A stretch of 64,000 bases of DNA from Celeribacter indicus (GTDB taxonomy: Bacteria > Pseudomonadota > Alphaproteobacteria > Rhodobacterales > Rhodobacteraceae). The notes under the pieces were generated by a model. The model had not been told where the DNA came from, ran no database searches, and was given only the letters and a program-made list of their open reading frames with translations. The DNA lies in the NCBI RefSeq assembly GCF_000819565.1, contig NZ_CP004393.1, forward strand, positions 3,162,001 through 3,226,000, read 5' to 3'. Position numbers and translations under genes: made by a program. Positions 54,359 through 63,548 of this stretch are shown here, piece after piece (the stretch's first letter is position 1; every line of letters begins with the position of its first letter).

Positions 54359-55528
54359 ATGCTTCGCCTCATCGCCAAAAGCCTCGCCACCGGCGTGACG
54401 CTCCTCACCCTCGCCCTGCCCGCCCGCGCCTTCGAGACGACGGCGGGGGCGGCCTGGGTCTATGACATGACGACCGATACGGTCCTGATGGAAAAGGAGG
54501 CGCAGACGCCGCTGCCGCCGGCCTCCATGTCCAAGCTGATGACGCTCAATATGCTGTTCGAGGCGCTGCGCGACGGGCGGGTGACACTCGACACGCGCTT
54601 TGCCGTGTCCACGCGGGCCAAGAGCATGGGCGGCTCGACGATGTTTCTCAACGAAACCGACCGTCCGACGGTGGAGGAGCTGATCCAGGGCATCATCGTG
54701 CTGTCGGGCAACGATGCCTGCGTCGTGGTGGCCGAGGGGCTCGCCGGCACCGAGGACAATTTCGCACGCCTCATGAACGAACGGGCAAAGGCGCTCGGGC
54801 TCGAGAACTCGACCTTCGCCAATGCCTCGGGCTGGCCCAATCCCGGCCAGCGCATGTCGATGGAGGATCTCGGCAAGCTCGCCGTGCGCTTCGTCTCCGA
54901 ATTCCCGGAATATTACGGCTATTTCGGCCAGAATGAATTCCCCTACGACAACCGTGCGCCACAGAACCGCTTCAACCGCAACCCGCTCCTGAAACTGGGG
55001 ATCGGGGCGGACGGGCTGAAGACCGGGCATACGCAGGAGGCCGGGCACGGGCTCGTCGGCTCCGCGATGCAGGGCACGCGCCGCATCGTCTTCGTGATCT
55101 CCGGCCTCGCCTCGGAGGCCGACCGCTCGCAGGAAAGCCAGCGCATCGTCAACTGGGCCTTCCGCCAGTTCGCGGAGAAGACCATCGCGGAGAGCGGGCA
55201 TGAATTCGCCCGCGCGCAGGTCTGGATGGGCAACGAGACGGAGGTCGGCCTCGTCGCGGGAGAGGATGTCACCGTGCTCCTGCCCGGCTCCCAGCTCGAG
55301 GGGCTCGAGGCCGAGGTCGTCTATACCGGCCCCTTCGAGGCTCCGATCACCCAGGGCGACACGCTCGCGGAACTGGTGATCACCCGCGGCGACCTGCCCG
55401 AGGCGCGGGTTCCGCTGGTCGCGGACCGCTCGGTGGCGCGCGGCGGCTTCGGTCCGCGGTTGCGCACGGCCTTCATGGTGCTTAAGGACAAGCTGGAGGG
55501 ACAAACGGGCCTGTCCGTGTCCAACTGA
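54359..55528 (+). CDS. D-alanyl-D-alanine carboxypeptidase (low-molecular-weight PBP, S11 family)
   Basis: 389 residues, signal peptide 1-24 (ending LPARA-F). Removes the terminal D-Ala of peptidoglycan pentapeptides in the periplasm. All catalytic motifs are present: SxxK at Ser56-Lys59 (SMSK), SxN at Ser116-Asn118 (SGN), KTG at Lys221-Gly223. A C-terminal PBP5-like beta domain starts near 290, and an amphipathic C-terminal helix (LRTAFMVLKDKLEG) may attach it to the membrane. Downstream of the SPOR lipoprotein gene, 24 nt before tmk. Confidence 0.93.
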   Translation: MLRLIAKSLATGVTLLTLALPARAFETTAGAAWVYDMTTDTVLMEKEAQTPLPPASMSKLMTLNMLFEALRDGRVTLDTRFAVSTRAKSMGGSTMFLNETDRPTVEELIQGIIVLSGNDACVVVAEGLAGTEDNFARLMNERAKALGLENSTFANASGWPNPGQRMSMEDLGKLAVRFVSEFPEYYGYFGQNEFPYDNRAPQNRFNRNPLLKLGIGADGLKTGHTQEAGHGLVGSAMQGTRRIVFVISGLASEADRSQESQRIVNWAFRQFAEKTIAESGHEFARAQVWMGNETEVGLVAGEDVTVLLPGSQLEGLEAEVVYTGPFEAPITQGDTLAELVITRGDLPEARVPLVADRSVARGGFGPRLRTAFMVLKDKLEGQTGLSVSN

Positions 55529-55552
55529 CCGCCAACCGCCGCGGGGAGCGCC

Positions 55553-56176
55553 ATGTTCATCAGTCTCGAGGGCATCGACGGGTCCGGAAAATCGACGCAG
55601 GCGCGTCTTCTTGCCGAGGATCTGCGCGCCCGCGGCGTCGGGGTGGTGCTCACGCGCGAACCCGGCGGTTCGCCGGGCGCCGAGGAGATCCGTGCCCTCG
55701 TGCTCGAAGGCGATCCCGACCGCTGGTCGGCGGAGACCGAGATCCTGCTGTTCACCGCCGCGCGCCGCGACCATCTTGAAAAGACCATCCGCCCCGCCCT
55801 GGCCGCCGGCAAGGTCGTGATCTGCGACCGCTTCGCCGACAGCACGCGGGTCTTCCAGGGCGTCACGCGCGGCGATCTGCGGGACAAGGTGAACCGGCTG
55901 CACGCGGAGATGATCGGGATCGAGCCCGACCTGACGCTCCTGTTCGACATGGACCCCGCGATCGGGCTGGCGCGCGCCAAGGGGCGGCAGACGGCCGAGG
56001 AGAGGTTCGAGGATTTCGGCGCCGGATTCCAGGAGAAATGCCGCGCCGCCTTTCTCGATCTCGCGCGCGGCAACGCCCGTTTCGCGGTGATCGACGCGGG
56101 CCGGGACGTCGCGACGGTGGCCCGAGAGGTCGCGGCTTTGGTGCACGCGCGCCTGTCCGCGGCGGCGGCGCCATGA
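55553..56176 (+). CDS. tmk: Thymidylate kinase (dTMP kinase)
   Basis: 207 residues, standard length. Phosphorylates dTMP to dTDP. P-loop GIDGSGKST at 7-15, the DR(F/Y) motif DRFADST near 92, LID region GRQTAEERFED near 144. Overlaps holB by 4 nt (ATGA), the conserved tmk-holB pair. Confidence 0.96.
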   Translation: MFISLEGIDGSGKSTQARLLAEDLRARGVGVVLTREPGGSPGAEEIRALVLEGDPDRWSAETEILLFTAARRDHLEKTIRPALAAGKVVICDRFADSTRVFQGVTRGDLRDKVNRLHAEMIGIEPDLTLLFDMDPAIGLARAKGRQTAEERFEDFGAGFQEKCRAAFLDLARGNARFAVIDAGRDVATVAREVAALVHARLSAAAAP

Positions 56177-57321
56177 GCGCCGCGCTCGGGGAGATGGAGC
56201 TTGCGCCCGAGGCGGACCGCGCCCCCGGCGCGCCGCACCCGCGCGAGACCGTGGCGCTGTTCGGCCAGGACGCGGCGGAGGCCCGCTTCCTCGACGCCTT
56301 CACCACCGGGCGGCTGCATCACGCCTGGCTGATCACCGGCCCGCGCGGCGTGGGCAAGGCGACACTCGCCTGGCGCATCGCGCGGTTTCTGCTCGCCCAG
56401 CCGGTCGGGGAGCCGGGCGGCGGCCTGTTCGGCGCGGCCCCGCCCCCGCCCGACACGCTCGACATCGGCACGGATCACCCGGTCTACCGGCGCTCCGCGC
56501 AGCTGGCCGAGCCGCGCCTGTGCCTCATCCGCCGCGCCTGGGACGAGAAGAAGGCGCGCCATGCCGCGCAGATCTCCGTCGAGGAGGTGCGCAAGCTCAA
56601 CGGGTTTTTCCACATGTCCGCCGCCGACGGCGGGCGGCGCGTGGTGATCGTCGACAGTGCCGACGAGATGAACGTTTCCGCCGCCAACGCGCTCCTGAAG
56701 ACGCTCGAGGAGCCGCCGAAACATGCCGTCCTCCTGCTCGTCTCGCACCAGCCCTCGCGGCTTCTGCCGACGATCCGCTCGCGCTGCCGCGAGCTGCGGC
56801 TCGCCCCGCTCGGACAGGACGATCTCGCCCGCGCGCTTGACGCGGCGGGCTTCGATGCCGCAGACCGGTCGGATGCGCTCGCCGAACTGTCGGCGGGTTC
56901 CGTGGGGGAGGCGTTGCGCTTGACCAATCTGGACGGGGTGGAGACCTATGGCGAGATCATCGCGCTCTTTGCCACCATGCCGCGGCTCGACCGGGCGCGC
57001 GCGCTGAAGCTCGCCGAAGGCTGCGTCGGTGCGGCGAACGTGGAGCGGTTCGACCTCGTGCTCGGGCTGATGGACCGGTTTCTCGCCCGGCTCGCCCGCG
57101 CCGGGGCGGGGCGCCCCCCGATCGTCGAGGCCGCGCCGGGAGAGGCCGGCCTGATGGCCCGGCTTGCCCCGGATGCCTGGGCCGCGGGTGACTGGGCGGT
57201 GCTGCAACAGGAGCTTTCGGCGCGGGCGGCGCATGCGCGCGCGGTCAACCTTGACCCTGCCGCGCTGATCCTAGATATGGTATTCAAGATCAACGACACG
57301 GCTTCCCGCGTGGCGCGATGA
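56173..57321 (+). CDS. holB: DNA polymerase III subunit delta prime
   Basis: 382 residues. Clamp-loader AAA+ subunit. P-loop GPRGVGKAT at 56-64, sensor region HMSAADGGRRVVIVDSADEM and NALLKTLEEPPKHAVLLLVS, and the SRC motif IRSRCRELRL. The zinc-binding Cys cluster of E. coli HolB is not seen. Translationally coupled to tmk before it. The next gene, tatD, starts 45 nt downstream, or at 57318 in an ATGA overlap if the longer start is used. Confidence 0.95.
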   Translation: MSAALGEMELAPEADRAPGAPHPRETVALFGQDAAEARFLDAFTTGRLHHAWLITGPRGVGKATLAWRIARFLLAQPVGEPGGGLFGAAPPPPDTLDIGTDHPVYRRSAQLAEPRLCLIRRAWDEKKARHAAQISVEEVRKLNGFFHMSAADGGRRVVIVDSADEMNVSAANALLKTLEEPPKHAVLLLVSHQPSRLLPTIRSRCRELRLAPLGQDDLARALDAAGFDAADRSDALAELSAGSVGEALRLTNLDGVETYGEIIALFATMPRLDRARALKLAEGCVGAANVERFDLVLGLMDRFLARLARAGAGRPPIVEAAPGEAGLMARLAPDAWAAGDWAVLQQELSARAAHARAVNLDPAALILDMVFKINDTASRVAR

Positions 57322-57365
57322 CGCGCCCGGCGTGGGTGGCTTTCCAGCGACAGAGCCGCCTCCGG

Positions 57366-58157
57366 ATGACCACCCTTCCCCGCCTGACCGACAGCCATTG
57401 CCATCTCGACTTTCCCGATTTCGCCGATGAACTTCCCGAGGTGATCGCGCGCGCCGCGGCGGCCGGCGTGCACCGGATGGTGACGATCTGCACCCGCCTG
57501 CGCCAGGCCGACCGGGTGCGCGCCATCGCGGAGGACCATGCCTCCGTCTACTGGGCCGCGGGCACGCATCCGATGTCCGCCGCCGAGGAGCCGCTTGCCA
57601 CCGTCGCGGAGCTCGTCGCGCTGGCGGAGCACCCGAAATTCGTCGGCATCGGCGAGACCGGGCTCGATTACCACTACACCGCCGAGAGCGCCGCGATCCA
57701 GCAGGAGAGCCTGCGCCTCCATATCGAGGCCGCGCGGATCACGCAGCTGCCGCTGATCATCCATGCCCGCGCGGCCGATGACGATATGGCGCGCATCCTC
57801 ACGGAGGAGTTCAGGGCCGGCGCCTATCCCTGTGTCATGCATTGCTTTTCCTCCTCCCGCGCGCTCGCCGAAGCGGCGCTCGACCTCGGCTTCTACCTGT
57901 CGATGTCGGGGATCACCGCCTTCCCGAAATCCGGGGAGCTGCGCGAGATCTTCCGCGACGTGCCGCGGGACCGGATCCTGGTGGAGACCGACAGCCCCTA
58001 TCTCGCGCCGCCGCCCCATCGCGGCAAGCGCAACGAACCCGCCTATGTCGCGAAGACCGCCGCGAATGCCGCGGAGACCTTCGAGATGGACCTGGCGGAA
58101 TTCGCAGAGCTGACCGAGGCGAATTTCGCCCGCCTCTTCACGAAGGCCGCCGCATGA
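57366..58157 (+). CDS. tatD: TatD-family metal-dependent deoxyribonuclease
   Basis: 263 residues. Metal-binding DSHCHLDF near 8, the family motifs GIGETGLDYHYT near 97, LIIHARAADDD near 127, HCFSSS near 155, and VETDSPYLAPPPHRGKRNEP near 201. Start at ATG 57366 chosen because the family begins just before DSHCH; 57318 is an alternative that would overlap holB in ATGA. Ends in an ATGA overlap with the MBL-fold gene. Confidence 0.94.
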   Translation: MTTLPRLTDSHCHLDFPDFADELPEVIARAAAAGVHRMVTICTRLRQADRVRAIAEDHASVYWAAGTHPMSAAEEPLATVAELVALAEHPKFVGIGETGLDYHYTAESAAIQQESLRLHIEAARITQLPLIIHARAADDDMARILTEEFRAGAYPCVMHCFSSSRALAEAALDLGFYLSMSGITAFPKSGELREIFRDVPRDRILVETDSPYLAPPPHRGKRNEPAYVAKTAANAAETFEMDLAEFAELTEANFARLFTKAAA

Positions 58158-58957
58158 GCACGCGCTTCACCATCCTGGGCTGCGGCTCCTCGGGCGGTGT
58201 GCCGCGGATCGGCGGGCTCTGGGGCGCCTGCGATCCGGCCAACCCGAAGAACCGGCGCCTGCGCTGTTCCGCACTGGTCGAGCGCGACGGGCCGGAGGGC
58301 ACGACCACCGTGCTCATCGACACCTCGCCCGACATGCGCGAACAGCTCCTGAGGGCGAATGTCTCCCGGCTCGACGGGGTGATCTTCACCCATCCGCATG
58401 CCGACCACGTCCACGGGCTCGACGACCTGCGCCAGATCGTGTTCAACATGCGCGAACGGGTGGATGTCTGGGCCGACAGCGAGACGGAGAACGACCTGAT
58501 CTCGCGCTTCGGCTATGCCTTCATCCAGCCCGAGGGCTCGAACTACCCGCCGATCCTGAACCTGCACGCCATCCGCGGCCCGGTGACGGTGGAGGGCCCC
58601 GGCGGACCGGTCACGCTGACGCCGATCAAGGTCAATCACGGCCAGATCGACGCGCTCGGCTTCCGCATCGGTGACCTCGCCTATATCCCGGACGTGCTCG
58701 AGATCTTCGAGACGAGCTGGCCGCTGCTCGAGGGGCTCGACACTCTCGTGATCGACGCGCTGCGCTACAAGCCGCACCCCTCGCATGCCCATCTCGAGCT
58801 CGCCCTCGGCTGGATCGCGCGCGCCCGTCCGCGCCGCGCGATCCTGACCAACATGCATATCGACATCGACCGCGACACGGTGGACCGCCAGACCCCGGAT
58901 CACGTCACACCCGCCTATGACGGGCTCGTGCTCGAGATCGCGGGCGATCCCGCCTGA
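58154..58957 (+). CDS. MBL-fold metallo-hydrolase, PhnP-like
   Basis: 267 residues. Start FTILGCGSSGGVPRIG, then metal motif HPHADHVHGLDDLR near 77 (HxHxDH) and later NHGQIDALGFRI and TNMHIDID. The layout is that of the PhnP/phosphoribosyl cyclic phosphate-type and RNase Z-like hydrolases. Conserved behind tatD in many Rhodobacterales, so it is probably a housekeeping hydrolase here; substrate unknown. The cysteine-rich CDPANPKNRRLRCSAL segment may bind a structural zinc. Confidence 0.9.
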   Translation: MSTRFTILGCGSSGGVPRIGGLWGACDPANPKNRRLRCSALVERDGPEGTTTVLIDTSPDMREQLLRANVSRLDGVIFTHPHADHVHGLDDLRQIVFNMRERVDVWADSETENDLISRFGYAFIQPEGSNYPPILNLHAIRGPVTVEGPGGPVTLTPIKVNHGQIDALGFRIGDLAYIPDVLEIFETSWPLLEGLDTLVIDALRYKPHPSHAHLELALGWIARARPRRAILTNMHIDIDRDTVDRQTPDHVTPAYDGLVLEIAGDPA

Positions 58958-59895
58958 TGCAGACACTCTTCGATGTGATCCTGCCGGTCTTCCTTGTGAT
59001 CGGCTTCGGCTATCTCGCCACCTGGCGGCACTGGATATCCGACGAGGCGATCGACGCGGTGATGGATTTCGCCCAGAATTTCGCCGTCCCCACCCTGCTC
59101 TTCGCCGGCATCGCGCGGATCGACCTCGGGGAGAACTTCCACCCGCCGCTCCTGATCTCCTTCTATTCCGGGGCGCTGGCGGGCGGGCTCGCGGGATTCC
59201 TCGGCGCGCGCTTCCTGTTCCGGCGGGAGCTGACCGACAGCGTCGCCATCGGCTTCGTCGGGATGTTCTCCAACTCGCTCCTGCTCGGCATCCCGATCAC
59301 CGAACGCGCCTATGGCGAGGCGGCGCTGGCCTGGAACTACGCGATCATCTCGATCCATTCGCCGCTGCTCTACGCGGTCGGCATCTCCGCGATGGAGCTG
59401 GCGCGCACCGCCGGCATGGGCCTGTCGGGCTACAGGATTTTCCGCCAGATCCTCACGGCCATCGGCCAGAACCCCCTCGTGCTCGGGATCGCGGCGGGCT
59501 GGATCGTCAACCTCTCGGGCCTCACCCTGCCCCGGCCGGTCTGGGACGCCGTCGCGCTCATGAACCGTGCGGCGATCCCCGCCGCGCTGTTCGCCCTCGG
59601 CGGCGTGCTGCTGCGCTACAGGCCCGAGGGCGACATGCGGATGATCGCCTGGACGATCGTCGCCTCGCTCGTCGTCCATCCCGTGATCACCTACGGGCTC
59701 GGCCATTTCGCCTTCGGCCTCGGGGCGGGTCCGCTGCGCTCCGCCACGATCACCGCCGCGATGGCGCCGGGGGTGAACGCCTATCTCTTCGCCAACATGT
59801 ACGGGGTCGCCAAGCGCGTCGCGGCCTCCGCGGTGCTGATTTCCACCGCGCTCTGCATCGTCACGACCTGGGTCTGGCTCGGCCTGCTGCCCTGA
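58957..59895 (+). CDS. AEC-family transporter
   Basis: 312 residues, about ten hydrophobic segments in two halves, auxin efflux carrier (AEC)/malonate transporter family. Features include VILPVFLVIGFGYLATWRHW at the start, then FAVPTLLFAGIARID and a second half with FALGGVLLRY. Substrate probably a small organic acid; not assigned. One-base overlap with the MBL-fold gene (TGATG). Confidence 0.9.
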   Translation: MQTLFDVILPVFLVIGFGYLATWRHWISDEAIDAVMDFAQNFAVPTLLFAGIARIDLGENFHPPLLISFYSGALAGGLAGFLGARFLFRRELTDSVAIGFVGMFSNSLLLGIPITERAYGEAALAWNYAIISIHSPLLYAVGISAMELARTAGMGLSGYRIFRQILTAIGQNPLVLGIAAGWIVNLSGLTLPRPVWDAVALMNRAAIPAALFALGGVLLRYRPEGDMRMIAWTIVASLVVHPVITYGLGHFAFGLGAGPLRSATITAAMAPGVNAYLFANMYGVAKRVAASAVLISTALCIVTTWVWLGLLP

Positions 59896-60040
59896 GCGCG
59901 GCCCGTGGCTTTTGCGGCACAGCCACGCAATTTGCCCCCTCACGCCCCATTCCTGCCACAAAATTCGCCGATGCACATCCGCAGTATTTCGCACGCCGCC
60001 CAGCGCGCGGCCAAAGGCAATTTATATCGAGTAGAGTGGA

Positions 60041-62665
60041 ATGGCCGTCTACACCCTGAAGTTTTACGACATCAACCCCACCGGTTTCCTCGGCAACGCG
60101 GGCAGCACCGGGACCTACCGCGGCCCGGACACCGCAGCGGGCATCGCCACGGTCACCGACAGCCAACGGGGCGCGGACGGCACCGGCCTCGATGATGACG
60201 ACAGGGGGGAGAACGCGCGGGCGAACATCTCGCTCGGCCGCTACAGCTCGAGCAACTCGCCGGTCGACGCGGAGATCGTCTGGACGGTGCGCGACACGGT
60301 GACGAACCAGACCTTCCAGGTGGTCCAGTTCGACGTCGAAAGCGGCTCCGCCAGGGGCTATTACACGCTATCGGAAAAGCCGCTCGTCTCCGGCCGCAGC
60401 TACGAGGTGATCTCGCGGCACGACAATCCCGACATGGGCTCGAACGGCGCGGACGGGTTCAGCTATGCCGATTATCAGGACGGGCTGATCGAGGGCACCT
60501 CGGGCGACGACGTGATCAATTCGACCACCACCCCCGATCCGCAGGGCGAGCTTGTCGACGAGCAATACCGCGTCGAAAACGTGTTCAGCTGGGAACAGCT
60601 CGACCGCGACGGGAGATCGGTCGAGAACGGCGCGAGCACCACCGTGGGCGGCGTCAGGGTCTCGGTCGGCTACAGTGAGACCGCAAGGGACAACACCGCG
60701 ACGATTTCCAACGACCGGATCTACACCGAGAATGGCGATTTCGACAGCGACAGTTCGCTGCGGCTCTTCGGCACCGGCGCACGCGGCGAGACTTCGAAAC
60801 TCACGCTCGACTTCTCCTCCTCCAACGGCGCGACGGCGCAGAACGTGGAAAATGTCAGCTTCCGCATCAGCGACATCGACACTTACAATTTTACCGACCG
60901 GGTGACGGTCACCACCTACGATGCCGACGGGAACGCAGTCACCCTGACGATCACCTCCGAGGGCGCGGTCCGTGTCAACGGCAACACCGCCACGGCAACG
61001 TATAACGCAAACTATGTCGAAGGCGACGATGCCAACGGCGCGATCCTGGTGACCATCCCCGGCCCCGTCTCCTCCGTCGAGATCAGCTATTCCAACGCCG
61101 GAAGCCCCGCCCAGCAGGCGATCTACGTCTCCGATGTGAAGTTCGAAACCGTCTATACCGATGCCGACGACGTGATCGACGCAGGGGCCGGCAATGACGT
61201 GATCGACTCGGGCCTCGGCAACGACACCGTTCACGCCGGCGCGGGCAACGACACCGTGCGCGCGGGCCCCGGCAACGACACCGTCTATGGCGGGACGGGC
61301 AATGACGTGATCGACGGCGGCGCGGGCAACGACACGCTGCACGGCGAGGACGGCAACGACACGCTCATCGGCGGCGCAGGCAATGATACGATGACCGGCG
61401 GCAACGGCGACGACACGTTCATCGGCGGCGCCGGCGCGGACAGCATGGATGGCGGCACCGGCCAGGATACCATCGACTACTCCGCCTCGGGCGCAGGTGT
61501 CTCCGTCAACCTCGCCACAGGCAGCTTCTCCGGCGGCGATGCCGAAGGCGACAGTGGCACAGGCATCGACGGCATCATCGGCTCGGCCTACGACGACACG
61601 CTCATCGGCTTCGACGGCCAGAGCACCTCGGGCGCGGATGCCTATACGAACATCTTCCACGGCGGCGCGGGCAACGATTACCTCGACGGCGCGGGCGGCG
61701 ATGACGAGCTCTACGGAGACGAGGGCGACGACACGATCCTCGGCGGCGCGGGCAACGACCTGATCGACGGCGGCGACGGCAACGACACGATCCACGGCGG
61801 CACGGGGGCGGACAGGATCTTCGGCGGCGCGGGCGACGACACGATCTATGCGGGCGGCGGCGACACGATCACCGGCGGCGCGGGCAACGACCGTATCATC
61901 ATCGACCCCGGCCTGCTCGACGGCAGGACGATCACGATCATCGGCTCGGAAATCGACGATGACGAGCAGGGCGACGTGCTCGACCTCTCGCGGCTCGGGT
62001 CGAATTTCATCCGCGGCTCCATCTCCTATGACGAGACCAACCGGGAAAACGGATCGCTGACGCTCGCGGACGGCACCGTCATCAATTTCAGCAATATCGA
62101 GACCGTCATCTGTTTCGCCCGAGGCACGCGCATCGCGACGCCGCAGGGCGCGCGCCGGGTGGAAGACCTGCGCGTCGGCGATCCGGTCGTGACGATGGAC
62201 AACGGCATCCAGCGCCTGCGCTGGATCGGTGCGCGCGAGGTGCCCGCGGTCGGGCGTTTCGCCCCGGTGGAGATCGCGGCGGGCGCGCTCGGCAACGAGG
62301 CGGCGCTGACCGTCTCGCCGCAGCACCGGATGCTGCTGCGCGGCTGGCGCGCGGACATGCTCTTCGGCACGTCGGAGGTCTTTGCCGCGGCCCGGCACCT
62401 CGTCAACGGGCGCACGATCCGGCAGCGGCCGGGCGGCACGGTGTGCTACTACCACCTGATGTTCGACCGTCACGAGGTGATCTTTGCCGAGGGCGCGGCG
62501 TCGGAAAGTTTCCACGTCTCTGATTATTCGCTGACCGGCGTCGCGGACCGGGCGCGCGAGGAGTTGTTCGCCCTCTTCCCCGAACTGCGCAGCCTGCCGG
62601 GCAGCCATGGCGACACCGCACGCCGCTGTCTCAAATCGCATGAGGCGGAGCTACTGATCGCCTGA
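60041..62665 (+). CDS. RTX (Ca-binding nonapeptide) protein with C-terminal Hint domain
   Basis: 874 residues. An N-terminal region of about 375 residues is of unknown function, with repeated beta-sandwich-like stretches. RTX repeats (GGxGxDxLx: GGAGNDTLHGEDGNDTLIG and others) run from about 375 to 620, then a short link and a Hint module from Cys691 (CFARGTRIATPQGARRVEDL) to about 840, ending FHVSDYSL. No N-terminal Sec signal, so type I secretion with Ca-driven folding is likely. The Hint fold is known from self-cleaving proteins; here it is at the very end, so there is no C-extein. Secretion genes are not adjacent. Common in Rhodobacterales; role unknown. Confidence 0.93.
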   Translation: MAVYTLKFYDINPTGFLGNAGSTGTYRGPDTAAGIATVTDSQRGADGTGLDDDDRGENARANISLGRYSSSNSPVDAEIVWTVRDTVTNQTFQVVQFDVESGSARGYYTLSEKPLVSGRSYEVISRHDNPDMGSNGADGFSYADYQDGLIEGTSGDDVINSTTTPDPQGELVDEQYRVENVFSWEQLDRDGRSVENGASTTVGGVRVSVGYSETARDNTATISNDRIYTENGDFDSDSSLRLFGTGARGETSKLTLDFSSSNGATAQNVENVSFRISDIDTYNFTDRVTVTTYDADGNAVTLTITSEGAVRVNGNTATATYNANYVEGDDANGAILVTIPGPVSSVEISYSNAGSPAQQAIYVSDVKFETVYTDADDVIDAGAGNDVIDSGLGNDTVHAGAGNDTVRAGPGNDTVYGGTGNDVIDGGAGNDTLHGEDGNDTLIGGAGNDTMTGGNGDDTFIGGAGADSMDGGTGQDTIDYSASGAGVSVNLATGSFSGGDAEGDSGTGIDGIIGSAYDDTLIGFDGQSTSGADAYTNIFHGGAGNDYLDGAGGDDELYGDEGDDTILGGAGNDLIDGGDGNDTIHGGTGADRIFGGAGDDTIYAGGGDTITGGAGNDRIIIDPGLLDGRTITIIGSEIDDDEQGDVLDLSRLGSNFIRGSISYDETNRENGSLTLADGTVINFSNIETVICFARGTRIATPQGARRVEDLRVGDPVVTMDNGIQRLRWIGAREVPAVGRFAPVEIAAGALGNEAALTVSPQHRMLLRGWRADMLFGTSEVFAAARHLVNGRTIRQRPGGTVCYYHLMFDRHEVIFAEGAASESFHVSDYSLTGVADRAREELFALFPELRSLPGSHGDTARRCLKSHEAELLIA
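61178..61890 (+). repeat. Tandem 27-bp-unit repeats encoding RTX nonapeptides
   Basis: In-frame copies of a 27-bp unit of the form GGC-x-GC-GGC-AAC-GAC-AC encode GGxGNDTx. They form two blocks (about 61178-61460 and 61660-61880) interrupted by a non-repeat segment. Coding repeats, not a CRISPR array: unit length is 27 bp, there are no unique spacers, and divergence is protein-driven. Confidence 0.85.
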
Positions 62666-62712
62666 GGCGGAACGGGGCTCCGGGCCTCGCCCGCGCCCCG
62701 GCTGCGGAGGGA

Positions 62713-63102
62713 TCAGCCCGCCGGATCGACGGTGCGGGGGCGTCCTTGGTCATCGACCGCGACCATGGTGAACCGCGCCTCGGTCACCTGCTCCCGCTCG
62801 GCGGTGTAGGCGCGCCGGGCCCAGACCTCGATCCGGATCACGACAGAGCTGCGGCCGACATGATCGACGGCGGTATAGACACACAGCGTATCGCCCACCT
62901 TGACCGGCTTGCGGAACACGATCTCGTTGGCGGCCACGGTCACGGTGCGCCCGTTGCTGCGCTCATTGGCCCGGATCGCGGCCGCAAGGTCCATCTGGCT
63001 CATCACCCAGCCGCCGAAGATGTCGCCGGCGGCGTTCGTGTCGGCGGGCATCGCCAGGGTGCGCAGGGTCAGTTCCATTCCCTCGGGCGTGTGTCGGGGC
63101 AT
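62713..63102 (-). CDS. Acyl-CoA thioesterase (hotdog fold, YciA-like)
   Basis: 129 residues. Hydrolyses acyl-CoA to acid and CoA. LRTLAMPADTNAAGDIFGGWVMSQMD near 11-36 contains the hotdog-helix and the GD active-site region (Asp of NAAGDIFGG), then EIVFRKPVKVGDTLCVYT. Convergent to the RTX gene and isolated. Start at 63102 after AAACGGAGACCCGCC. Confidence 0.93.
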   Translation of the reverse strand: MPRHTPEGMELTLRTLAMPADTNAAGDIFGGWVMSQMDLAAAIRANERSNGRTVTVAANEIVFRKPVKVGDTLCVYTAVDHVGRSSVVIRIEVWARRAYTAEREQVTEARFTMVAVDDQGRPRTVDPAG

Positions 63103-63237
63103 GGCGGGTCTCCGTTTGCATCTGCTCGTCCTGCTTCCGACATGGCACGCAGGCGCCCGCGCCTCAAGCCCGCATGCCCGATCGCCGCCGCATACCCGCC
63201 CAGCGGTCCTTGCAGAGCCTGGCGTCCCGGCCCAAAG

Positions 63238-63269
63238 AAAAACCCCCGCCGATCCGGCAGGGGCTTTTT
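63238..63269. terminator. Rho-independent terminator after tRNA-Leu (minus strand)
   Basis: GCCG-ATC-CGGC with four further C-G pairs on each side, mismatched once, flanked by A5 and T5 runs. Read on the minus strand it follows tRNA-Leu by about 25 nt and ends in TTTTT. It can also work on the plus strand. Confidence 0.85.
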
Positions 63270-63292
63270 CAGTCTCTCCGCGAGGGAGGAGA

Positions 63293-63379
63293 TGGTGCGG
63301 TCGAGAAGACTCGAACTTCCACGGGAGTTACCCCACAGCGACCTCAACGCTGCGCGTCTACCAATTCCGCCACGACCGC
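63293..63379 (-). tRNA. tRNA-Leu (anticodon GAG)
   Basis: The reverse strand reads GCGGTCGTGGCGGAATTGG at the 5' end, anticodon arm CAGCG-TTGAGGT-CGCTG with anticodon GAG (63343-63345), long variable arm, T-arm GTTCGAGTC and acceptor CGACCGC with A and encoded CCA (63293-63295). All arms pair. Confidence 0.97.
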
Positions 63380-63496
63380 ACTGTCTTGGCTTGGTGAGGG
63401 GCTATCTACCGAAGCGTTCGGGCGATGTGAAGAGGAAAAAGCGCGGCGGCCCGATTTTTTTGCCCGGCCCGCGCCAAGCCCCTGAAACCCCGACGG

Positions 63497-63523
63497 AAAA
63501 AGGCCGCCACGGGGGCGGCCTTT
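63497..63523 (-). terminator. Rho-independent terminator of the right-edge gene
   Basis: AAAGGCCGCC-ACGGG-GGCGGCCTTT, a perfect 10-bp stem (63499-63523) with an A5 run at 63497-63501, which is a T5 tail when read on the minus strand. It ends the gene whose stop is at 63549. Confidence 0.9.
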
Positions 63524-63548
63524 GAGCCCGGTCATGCGGAGTGGTCAT

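Noticed and set aside
61178..61890. Repeated units considered as a CRISPR array
   Set aside because: 27-bp units are contiguous, without spacers, and encode Ca-binding nonapeptides.
60368..62641. Minus-strand frame of about 750 codons with Val/Ala/Asp repeats
   Set aside because: Repetitive because it reads the RTX repeats backwards; the plus strand carries RTX and Hint motifs.
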